12,482 bases of DNA from Methanoregulaceae archaeon. Lineage in GTDB: Archaea > Halobacteriota > Methanomicrobia > Methanomicrobiales > Methanospirillaceae. The position numbers were made by a program, and so were the translations under genes. The stretch is from positions 1 to 12,482 of the forward strand of contig JAJRBP010000002.1 of the NCBI GenBank assembly GCA_028679405.1, given 5' to 3'. Of the stretch, positions 7,201 to 12,482 are shown in pieces; position 1 is the stretch's first letter; each line of letters starts with the position of its first letter. The notes under the pieces are model-generated. The model saw only the letters and a program-made list of their open reading frames with translations. It did not search any database and was not told the origin of the DNA.

Positions 7201-7875
7201 TTACGGACCATTCTCCATCTTCCGGAAGAGGAGAAACGCAAGGATTGCAGCAAGAACCACCAGTGCGGCGGCCGCCAGCCCGATGTAAAGGTTCGAGAGG
7301 ATCAACCGGTAAATCAGCTCAGAGCCGAGCGCGAAGAGAAGACATTCCGTTGTTCCCCCGATACCGATGGCAAGGAGGATCTCGGCAGGCGAGAGTCCCA
7401 TCATCACTCCCACTATCGTTGCCCCGACTCCGCCGGTTCCCTGGAACGGGAGCACCACGAAGAGAGCTACACCGGGAACCCTCCAGCGGGCCAGCCAGGG
7501 CCTTTTCTTCATAAACTCGTCACCCGAAGCGATAAACCGGGAGATCCACGGGCCGAGATAAGGGAGACGGCGGGCGATTCCCATGTTGAGCAGCATGAAG
7601 AGTCCGGTAAGCACGTCAAGCATGGACAGCGCGGCGACCATGAGCCACCAGGGTATTCCGAGTGCGATGCCCAGGGGGATAATCGACTCTTTGCCTGCGG
7701 GAGGGACGTAGTAGAGGATCATCAGCCCGCCGAGGATCCAGGCGCTCTCTTCAGGGACCAGGAGGAAGCTTCCCCAGAAGAAGCAGAACGCGATCGTAAA
7801 GGGGAGAAGCAGACGTGCCGCGAGGAAGAACGGCGGGATTTTTTCATCCCCGTAAAGGAATCCTTTCAGGTCCAT
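7201..7875 (-). CDS. Small multidrug export (COG2426-type) membrane protein
   Basis: The protein has 224 residues, with hydrophobic segments near 17-36, 44-60, 66-90, 133-155, 162-185 and 195-217. The segment VPGVALFVVLPFQGTGG (133-149), with the FQGTGG turn, is the hallmark of the family called putative small multidrug export proteins, which is distantly like DedA. The loop between (about 100-130) is charged. The family name comes from weak early evidence, so the real substrate is unknown. It is the first of three minus-strand genes, with about 100 bases before the lipoprotein gene. I see no good ribosome binding site at the ATG at 7875. A TATA-like element lies at 7953-7961. Confidence 0.8.
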   Translation of the reverse strand: MDLKGFLYGDEKIPPFFLAARLLLPFTIAFCFFWGSFLLVPEESAWILGGLMILYYVPPAGKESIIPLGIALGIPWWLMVAALSMLDVLTGLFMLLNMGIARRLPYLGPWISRFIASGDEFMKKRPWLARWRVPGVALFVVLPFQGTGGVGATIVGVMMGLSPAEILLAIGIGGTTECLLFALGSELIYRLILSNLYIGLAAAALVVLAAILAFLLFRKMENGP

Positions 7876-7952
7876 GCTTCTAAAACCGTCCCGTTACCTC
7901 TCTCTTTGCGAGCATGACCTGCAGGGGATTTTTCCTTGCGGAACGAGAGACC

Positions 7953-7961
7953 AGATATAGT
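7953..7961 (-). promoter_or_regulatory. Putative TATA box of the membrane protein gene
   Basis: On the minus strand ACTATATCT follows a purine-containing GCGCGA stretch. A start site near 7930 would give a leader of about 55 bases before the ATG at 7875. Confidence 0.35.
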
Positions 7962-7998
7962 TCGCGCTCGTAACCTGCCGGACACTTACGTACCAAAC

Positions 7999-8013
7999 GG
8001 AATCGTTGATTCC
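7999..8013. promoter_or_regulatory. 15-bp palindrome next to a TATA box, operator-like
   Basis: GGAATCGTTGATTCC is a perfect 6-bp inverted repeat with a 3-base centre. It directly adjoins the CAAAG/TATAAAAA element at 8014-8025. This size and place fit a dimeric regulator acting on the plus-strand promoter, or on a minus-strand promoter that overlaps it. Confidence 0.45.
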
Positions 8014-8025
8014 AAAGTATAAAAA
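8013..8025 (+). promoter_or_regulatory. Strong BRE/TATA promoter element
   Basis: CAAAGTATAAAAA is a very good archaeal BRE plus TATA box in plus orientation (TATAAAAA at 8018-8025). The expected start of transcription is near 8045. No protein gene on the plus strand begins within reach, which points to a non-coding transcript. Read on the minus strand it could also serve the gene starting at 7875, with a leader of over 100 bases. Confidence 0.5.
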
Positions 8026-8044
8026 CAGGGCGCAAATACCCGGG

Positions 8045-8153
8045 CAACTCCCATGGAGGATTTTCTTAAAGGCCGGTCGCAGCCTGAACCGGCCGAATCA
8101 TCCGGTGTCGCCGGATTGTCTTGAAAAAGCCTGGAAGCAAACTTTCTTTTTTT
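8045..8153 (+). ncRNA. Candidate small structured RNA
   Basis: From the expected start near 8045, the plus strand contains a perfect 7-bp stem (GGCCGGT 8071-8077 with ACCGGCC 8088-8094, 10-base loop), then a perfect 6-bp stem (ATCCGG 8100-8105 with CCGGAT 8111-8116, 5-base loop), and ends in T7 at 8147-8153. Promoter, two GC-rich hairpins and terminator are in the right order and spacing for an RNA of about 110 nt. I see no C/D box pair and do not recognise a known family. A short peptide (23 codons from 8053) or an antisense or leader role are alternatives. The 5' end is estimated. Confidence 0.4.
8147..8153 (+). terminator. T7 run, likely terminator of the candidate RNA
   Basis: Seven T residues preceded by ACTTTC form a typical archaeal oligo-T terminator. 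A second run of six T lies at 8183-8188 and could be a back-up. Confidence 0.45.
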
Positions 8154-8196
8154 ATCCGAATATCTTATCCATCGAAGAGAAGCAGTTTTTTCAGGG

Positions 8197-8601
8197 TTAA
8201 TGTGGCAGGATCGCTCTGCACGAATAACATTCCCGTGTATACGGCGATACGAGGTCTCCGCATGAAGGGCAGGTAAACATTTTCATGTGATCGACCATCC
8301 ACTGGTCGGGGCCCGAATTCGTGATTTCCCTTATGTTCTCCCGAAGGTCGATCCCGTACTTTTCGAGATACCTTTTCTCAAGGCCGCTCCTTATCCTGCA
8401 GGGAAACTCTGTACATCCGCCGCAATGCCGGAGGTTCCTCTCCCTGACGCATGTGCGGATCCTGCACCTGAACTTTGAGGTCCTGGGCTGGTCCCGGATA
8501 TCAGAGTTGCATCCCCTGCAGCGCCCCAGGCGATAGCAGGGGGCGAGGGCGCAGCAGACTCCGCACATTCCGAACGCATCCGGAAACGATTCTTCTTCCA
8601 T
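8197..8601 (-). CDS. DUF3795-type cysteine-rich protein with C-terminal zinc ribbon
   Basis: The 134-residue product contains 15 cysteines. Residues 13-68 carry CGVCC (13-17), C22, CRGC (28-31), C46, C51, CGGC (60-63) and C68, the pattern of the DUF3795 family common in methanogens and anaerobic bacteria. A short second part has CPSC (111-114) and CYSC (125-128), a zinc-ribbon arrangement that is added to the usual family core. It is probably cytoplasmic and binds zinc or an iron-sulfur cluster; its role is unknown. The ATG at 8601 has no clear ribosome binding site, so the message may have a very short leader. It is divergent from the HD-domain gene. Confidence 0.8.
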   Translation of the reverse strand: MEEESFPDAFGMCGVCCALAPCYRLGRCRGCNSDIRDQPRTSKFRCRIRTCVRERNLRHCGGCTEFPCRIRSGLEKRYLEKYGIDLRENIREITNSGPDQWMVDHMKMFTCPSCGDLVSPYTRECYSCRAILPH

Positions 8602-8625
8602 GTCAATTCAGGAGTATCATGGAAA

Positions 8626-8648
8626 GGAGATGAATTTTTGGAATCTCC
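8626..8648. repeat. 6-bp inverted repeat between divergent genes
   Basis: GGAGAT at 8626-8631 is matched by ATCTCC at 8643-8648, with 11 bases between. It lies 25 bases upstream of the ATG of the cysteine-rich protein, over the place where its TATA box should be. It may be an operator; chance is possible. Confidence 0.25.
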
Positions 8649-8773
8649 ATTGCAGGTCGCCTCCATGGTCTCCGTGATCCCGGGTTCCTTTTCGTTTGAA
8701 CGCAGGTTATATGGAGAACACGGTGCGTGGATCGATGAGACTGCCGCGATCATGTGCCTGCCGGAAAAACCAG

Positions 8774-8780
8774 TATATAT
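8774..8780 (+). promoter_or_regulatory. TATA box of the HD-domain gene
   Basis: TATATAT at 8774-8780 is preceded by GGAAAAACCAG, a good BRE. The expected start near 8800 lies about 20 bases before the ATG at 8820, so the longer frame opening at the GTG at 8754 cannot be the main start. Confidence 0.6.
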
Positions 8781-8819
8781 CGTCCCGCTCCCACTGTTAC
8801 CTTAGGAATACGCAGGCTT

Positions 8820-9407
8820 ATGGATGAAAAAATCGGGATCATTCAGGCATATGTGAAGACTGTTCTCCGGGAACCGGGTTCGCACGGGCCGGACCATACA
8901 TTCCGGGTTCTCCGTATGTGCGAGCGTATCGGGCGGGATGAGGGAGCGGACATGAACATTCTCCTTCCTGCCGCACTTCTCCACGATATCGCGCGGCCGG
9001 CCGAGAAAGAGCGCGGGATTCCGCACGAGGAGGAGGGAGCGAGAATGGCGGAAGAATTTCTCACATCGATTTTCTTCGATAAGGATCTCATCCCCGGGAT
9101 TACCCAAGCGATACGAACCCACCGGTACCGTTCGGACAGGGTTCCGGAGACTCTGGAGGCAAAAATCCTCTCGGATGCCGACAAGCTGGATGCCATGGGC
9201 GCAATCGGGATCGCCCGGACATTCCTCCGGGCTGGTGAACACGGGGGTGAGATCACCGATGCGGCAGGCCATATTGTGGAAAAACTGCTGAAGCTGAAGG
9301 AACGAATGCACACGGAAAGTGCCGCCAGGATCGCCGTGAGAAGACATGGATATCTTGCCGGGTTCCTGGAGGAGCTTGCAAACGAGATGGATGCTGCCGG
9401 AATATAA
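8820..9407 (+). CDS. HD-domain phosphohydrolase
   Basis: The 195-residue cytoplasmic protein is a single HD domain. Metal-binding residues are visible in order: H26 in HGPDHTFRV, H55-D56 in LLHDIA, H69 in PHEEEG, H101 in RTHRY and D121 in LSDADKLDAMG. This resembles the stand-alone YedJ-like hydrolases (COG1418), which act on nucleotides or other phosphate esters; the exact substrate is unknown. I chose the ATG at 8820 because a strong TATA box lies at 8774-8780, inside the longer frame. The extra 22 codons of that frame have no domain value. The gene seems to be transcribed alone, with a T-rich terminator before the convergent beta-propeller gene. Confidence 0.88.
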   Translation: MDEKIGIIQAYVKTVLREPGSHGPDHTFRVLRMCERIGRDEGADMNILLPAALLHDIARPAEKERGIPHEEEGARMAEEFLTSIFFDKDLIPGITQAIRTHRYRSDRVPETLEAKILSDADKLDAMGAIGIARTFLRAGEHGGEITDAAGHIVEKLLKLKERMHTESAARIAVRRHGYLAGFLEELANEMDAAGI

Positions 9408-9522
9408 AGCGCTCCCTTGACGGCGGTAGGATCGTTTAGAAATAGGGAATTACCGGCCCCTTTTAAATCGGAGGAATATCTGTTCGCTGGGCTGGTATCA
9501 GGGATTGGGAAAGGGGGTGTGA

Positions 9523-9532
9523 TTTTCTTTTT
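9523..9532 (+). terminator. T-rich terminator of the HD-domain gene
   Basis: TTTTCTTTTT lies about 115 bases after the stop codon and directly before the end of the convergent beta-propeller gene. The 127-base gap holds no other feature I can support. Confidence 0.4.
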
Positions 9533-9534
9533 AC

Positions 9535-11679
9535 CTATACGCCTGCCTCCTTTACTTCCGGGTAGAGGACATCCCCGAATCCGGGGAGGGGGACCGTGGC
9601 GATGGTCGTGTTGATATTGTCAAGCGGGTTTGCCTTGATCTGCTTAGTCGACATGGTGTAAAGGACATTACCGATGTAGAGAGACCGCTTCACCTCGGAA
9701 TTCGAGCTCCCGTAATAGTAGTACCCGCTGTCGCCTGCCCCGTGCTGGACCGTCCCTTTGAGGGCGAACCCGGACTCCGGAGTGAGACCGAATACGTACG
9801 CACCATACCATACCTGCTGCCTGTTGCCGTAGTAATCGCCTTTCACCACCTGGTCCATGGACACCGCACGTATGGGGATCACGAGGAGGTTCTTGTTCCG
9901 GTCGAAGAGGAAGGCGTGGTGGTCGTTGAGTGCTGCCGAGTCGGATCCTGCATCCCCTATCTGTACTTTGTCGATCTGCTTCGGGTTTTCAACGTCGGAG
10001 ACATCGAAGAGGGCGAGCTTCACCCCGGAGGTCGACACCCCGCCCCATTCGTTCGAGGAGGTCTCCTTGCCAATGCCGATGATGTGGTTCGCGTCGTAGG
10101 GGTGCAGGTAATCTGAGTACCCGGGGATCTTCAGCTTCCCGAGTATTTTCGGATTTTCAGGGGTCGAGAGGTCGATCACGAAGAACGGGTCGATCCTGCG
10201 GAAAGTCACCATGTAGAGGCGGTCCCCGATGAACCGTGTCGAGTAGATAGTCTCCTGCTCGGCGATATGGGTCAGGGTCCCGACTGTCTTCATCCCGCTG
10301 TCAAGGACGAAGACATTGTTATAGGTGTATTGGCCGGAACGGGTATAGACGCTTGAAGTCGTTGCGACCCGGAGGTTATTATTGTACTCATCCATCGAGA
10401 ACTGGTTGTGCAGGACACCCGGGACTTCACCCTTCGCTGCATACTTGATCGTGCCGCCGCTGATCCCAATCTTGTGGATGACGGTCGAGGTCTGGTCCGC
10501 TTCCTGTCTCTGGATCACGTCCTGTTCCCCGGTCCTGAGGTCCGAGATGATCGAAGCCCGCTCCTCCCCGGAGAGAGTGTTGAAGTCCTTCCGGACCGGG
10601 GAGGAAACGGTCGACACACCTGAGGAACTGCCCGAACCAACGCTCACGACTGCCGGCTCGATGCCCCCGCGCATCGGGTAGACGATCGGGTGATAGCGCT
10701 GGTAGCTGACATAGATCGCGTCCGTCGATACATAGAGGAGGTCTCCTGTGCCGAGCAGGTAGGTCTGGGCATCCAGCTCGTTCCCTGACTTTGCATCGAA
10801 TGAAGTGATCGTCGTGAACATATACTGGGATTCATGGTTGTCGAAGTAATACACGTCAGGCTGGATGACCGTCCTGGTGCCTTCCCTCAGCACAGGGATG
10901 ACGATGTGATCGTTGTAGTAGGGGTAGACCTGCTCGCGGGTGACCATGTACACCACCGTGCCGATCATCCGGGCGTCGATGTAATTCCCGTCGATCGTGT
11001 AGTCCTTCATCTCGACCGGATTTTTCCTGTCGCTGATGTCATAGATGACCGCATGGGTGGTAGTCGAACCGGTGCGGGGAGGGACCGGCATGATCTTCCG
11101 CATCCCGTCCACTCCGACCACTGTATCAGCAGGGATGTCCTCCCGGACACCCCATCCGGTGGTGAAGATCACGAGCCTGTCACCGGTGACGAAGAGGTCC
11201 TTCGGCGTGTCCCCGATCTCCGTCTCGGAGACAACCGAGGCAGTTTCCGCCGGGTATGCATCGACGATGGCGAGGGTCGAGCCTGATATCGTGTAGATAT
11301 ACCTGGCATCGTTCTTCACGATGTCGGGCTCGTCAACGCCGGCGACCTGCACGTTGGTCTGCGAGTAGTCTCCGTCAGCGCCCCCCCCAAGTGCGGGTGC
11401 AGCTGCGGGGATCGCCATACTGTCCTTTGCAGACTCCTGGCTTGTCCCGCGCGGGATACCCATGGGGACCGCTCCCGAACCCCAGCTGCCCGTGTATCCG
11501 TTCTGCTGCTCCGATGCCATGGATTCCCGGATGTACTGCTCGACCTCCGAGGTCGAGTTGAACTTCTTCAGGTCCGTTGTCACGGGCGTGAAGACCGGGG
11601 TGCTCATGCAACCTGCGATGAGGATTGCGACGAGCAGGAGGGTGGCAAGCCCTGTAAGGATGAGGCCTTTTCTCGACAT
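9535..11679 (-). CDS. Secreted beta-propeller lipoprotein
   Basis: With the ATG at 11679 the protein has about 714 residues. It opens with MSRKG, a hydrophobic core and LIAGC, a lipobox with C24, so it is probably anchored on the outer face of the membrane. A serine/glycine-rich linker leads to SQTNVQVAGVDEPDIVKND, the entry signature of the archaeal and bacterial beta-propeller family (PF09826). Repeated blades follow with motifs such as FVTGDRLVIF, FIGDRLYMV, VFDVSD-like VENPK and STPENPK, and LYIGNVLYTMS near the end. No catalytic motif is visible; binding or cell-surface roles are likely. In-frame starts at 11832 (TTG), 11796 and 11712 give longer amino ends; 11796 has a GGGGAT site, but the signal peptide is cleanest from 11679. 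The gene may form its own transcript. Confidence 0.88.
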   Translation of the reverse strand: MSRKGLILTGLATLLLVAILIAGCMSTPVFTPVTTDLKKFNSTSEVEQYIRESMASEQQNGYTGSWGSGAVPMGIPRGTSQESAKDSMAIPAAAPALGGGADGDYSQTNVQVAGVDEPDIVKNDARYIYTISGSTLAIVDAYPAETASVVSETEIGDTPKDLFVTGDRLVIFTTGWGVREDIPADTVVGVDGMRKIMPVPPRTGSTTTHAVIYDISDRKNPVEMKDYTIDGNYIDARMIGTVVYMVTREQVYPYYNDHIVIPVLREGTRTVIQPDVYYFDNHESQYMFTTITSFDAKSGNELDAQTYLLGTGDLLYVSTDAIYVSYQRYHPIVYPMRGGIEPAVVSVGSGSSSGVSTVSSPVRKDFNTLSGEERASIISDLRTGEQDVIQRQEADQTSTVIHKIGISGGTIKYAAKGEVPGVLHNQFSMDEYNNNLRVATTSSVYTRSGQYTYNNVFVLDSGMKTVGTLTHIAEQETIYSTRFIGDRLYMVTFRRIDPFFVIDLSTPENPKILGKLKIPGYSDYLHPYDANHIIGIGKETSSNEWGGVSTSGVKLALFDVSDVENPKQIDKVQIGDAGSDSAALNDHHAFLFDRNKNLLVIPIRAVSMDQVVKGDYYGNRQQVWYGAYVFGLTPESGFALKGTVQHGAGDSGYYYYGSSNSEVKRSLYIGNVLYTMSTKQIKANPLDNINTTIATVPLPGFGDVLYPEVKEAGV

Positions 11680-11729
11680 ATCAGTACGGAGAGTATTACG
11701 GGCCGAGCTCATGAATCTGGCGTTAACTG

Positions 11730-11742
11730 CGAAAAATTTCGT
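11730..11742 (-). promoter_or_regulatory. Possible TATA-like element of the beta-propeller gene
   Basis: The minus strand reads GCGAAAAATTTCG in reverse sense, an A/T block GAAATTTTTC in an otherwise GC-rich stretch. A start near 11710 would give a leader of about 30 bases for the ATG at 11679. The element is weak. Confidence 0.25.
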
Positions 11743-11840
11743 CGCGTAGCGCCAGGAACCCGGACCGCTCGCGGGAAACGAAACCAGGGAAGTCATGATA
11801 TCCCCTTCGCAGACAGGTCTGCTCCTTAACAATGCCGCCC

Positions 11841-11855
11841 GTTCCAGGACGGAAC
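11841..11855. repeat. Small inverted repeat upstream of the beta-propeller gene
   Basis: GTTCC at 11841-11845 and GGAAC at 11851-11855 form a 5-bp perfect repeat with a 5-base centre. It lies just beyond the terminator of the upstream lipoprotein gene. It may be an operator or chance. Confidence 0.2.
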
Positions 11856-11867
11856 AGGTATGCGGGT

Positions 11868-11874
11868 AAAAAAA
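11868..11874 (-). terminator. T7 terminator of the small lipoprotein gene
   Basis: On the minus strand seven T residues follow the stop codon of the lipoprotein gene within about ten bases. This suggests that the gene and the following beta-propeller gene are separate transcripts, at least in part. Confidence 0.5.
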
Positions 11875-11879
11875 GATAA

Positions 11880-12311
11880 TTACGGATTTCGCTTCAGCGT
11901 GTCGATCGCGACGGTAAACGGGGTTCCGTCCTTCGAGTAGACGATCTCGATCTCGTCCTTCGAGAGGATAGTCCCGGTGCTGTACCCCACCTCCTCGGCC
12001 AGGCGGATCGTCCTTCCGTCCCTGTCGATCACCCCGGCAAATTCCTTTGCCGGGTGGTTCCCGATGGGAGGGACGAAATCGATCATTCCTGAGAATATCC
12101 GGTCCTTCTGTTCTTTCACCGTCATGACCATGATCGAGCCTGAGTAATTCGTGTAGCCTGGTCCCTGGTCGTACCCGGTCATCGGGCCCGACCAGTTCCC
12201 GACGAGATTCGGGAATGGCGGGAGCGGGGGAGTATCAGGTGTGGTGACCGAGGTACACCCGCAGAGCGCGACGGCAGCCAGGAGAATGGCAGTCAGGACA
12301 AGCAGTCTCAT
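11880..12311 (-). CDS. Small lipoprotein of unknown function
   Basis: The 143-residue product opens with a lipoprotein signal (MRLL, hydrophobic core, ALCGC with the anchored cysteine at residue 19), then a proline-rich spacer (about 24-35). The mature domain has a beta pattern beginning with LVGNWSGPMTG and including YSGSIMVMTV, FSGMIDF, FAGVIDRDGRTIRL and a final strand pair. This layout is like a small barrel or sandwich. I believe similar proteins occur in other Methanomicrobiales, but no function is known to me. It should be outside the cell membrane. It resembles the lipoprotein at 6769-7101 only in general plan (GTWEW versus GNWSG openings). The ATG at 12311 has no clear ribosome binding site. 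The remaining 171 bases to the window end hold nothing I can name. Confidence 0.8.
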   Translation of the reverse strand: MRLLVLTAILLAAVALCGCTSVTTPDTPPLPPFPNLVGNWSGPMTGYDQGPGYTNYSGSIMVMTVKEQKDRIFSGMIDFVPPIGNHPAKEFAGVIDRDGRTIRLAEEVGYSTGTILSKDEIEIVYSKDGTPFTVAIDTLKRNP

Positions 12312-12482
12312 ACCAGGAATTATTGATCTCTTTGCGGATTAATCCTGCAGACCCGGCCGGAGAACAGGTGCCATTCTGTTTCGCGGGAATTTACCGGATT
12401 TGTGGGAATCCTGACTGGTGCCTGTTGATTAGAGAATTGCCGGATTCCACGGGTCCTGATACCGGGGTTTGATAGTGTGGAT

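Larger units (their letters stand above)
7876..8196 (+). other. Intergenic region with promoters and candidate small RNA
   Basis: This 321-base gap between two minus-strand genes has no convincing protein gene. It holds a likely minus-strand promoter for the membrane protein gene (7953-7961), a palindrome, a strong plus-strand TATA box, two hairpins and two T runs (8147-8153 and 8183-8188). These are listed separately. A 23-codon frame at 8053-8124 starts with ATG but has no ribosome binding site. Confidence 0.6.

Noticed and set aside
7141..7917. Plus-strand open frame of 258 codons opposite the small-multidrug-export gene
   Set aside because: The product is highly charged low-complexity sequence. 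The minus strand gives a coherent polytopic membrane protein with a family motif.
8006..8200. Plus-strand open frame of 64 codons in the 7876-8196 gap
   Set aside because: It starts with TTG inside the palindrome and upstream of the TATA box, has no ribosome binding site, and runs through the T7 run.
8754..8819. Longer amino end of the HD-domain protein from the GTG at 8754
   Set aside because: A strong TATA box at 8774-8780 lies inside this extension, so transcripts should begin after it.
8602..8819. Possible tRNA or small gene in the divergent gap
   Set aside because: No cloverleaf arms could be drawn and no open frame with a binding site was found.
9457..9480. TTTTAAAT followed by GGAGG after the HD-domain gene, like a promoter and binding site
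   Set aside because: No ATG, GTG or TTG with a useful open frame follows at the right distance.

Overview
The window looks like a chromosomal stretch of a methanogenic archaeon, most likely of the order Methanomicrobiales. This is inferred from protein types and signals, not from a marker gene: no rRNA, tRNA or methanogenesis gene is present. The pointers are archaeal TATA/BRE-like promoter elements, oligo-T terminators without strong hairpins, an N-terminal helix-turn-helix protein built of stacked PAS domains, an iron-sulfur flavoprotein of the methanogen type, and several small lipoproteins. No transposon, phage gene, integrase, CRISPR array or toxin-antitoxin pair was seen.

Layout. Positions 1-2558 (minus strand) hold an FtsX-type ABC permease, a secreted membrane-anchored protein of unknown function, and the 5' part of a NapH/NosR-like membrane 4Fe-4S protein that runs off the left edge. 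The last two overlap by four bases. Each of the three carries an adjacent cysteine pair, which suggests a redox or metal-related membrane module. Divergent from them, 2710-4452 (plus) encodes a winged-helix protein with four PAS domains and no kinase domain. A gap of about 400 bases follows, with an inverted repeat and one unassigned open frame. At 4881-6062 (plus) lies a fold-type III PLP decarboxylase with the ornithine decarboxylase active-site signature.

Positions 6150-7875 (minus) carry, in transcription order, a small-multidrug-export-type membrane protein, a small lipoprotein and an iron-sulfur flavoprotein. The 321-base gap 7876-8196 contains the best candidate for something undescribed: a 15-bp palindrome beside a strong TATA box, then two perfect hairpins and a T7 run on the plus strand, consistent with a short structured RNA of about 110 nt. 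Next come a cysteine-rich DUF3795-type protein (8197-8601, minus) and, divergently, an HD-domain hydrolase (8820-9407, plus). Positions 9535-11679 (minus) encode a large beta-propeller lipoprotein, and 11880-12311 (minus) another small lipoprotein.

Many of the products sit in or outside the membrane: a permease, two further integral membrane proteins, one anchored protein and three lipoproteins. The region reads as envelope and housekeeping accessory functions, not one pathway. The clearest functional unit is the left-hand redox/transport cluster.
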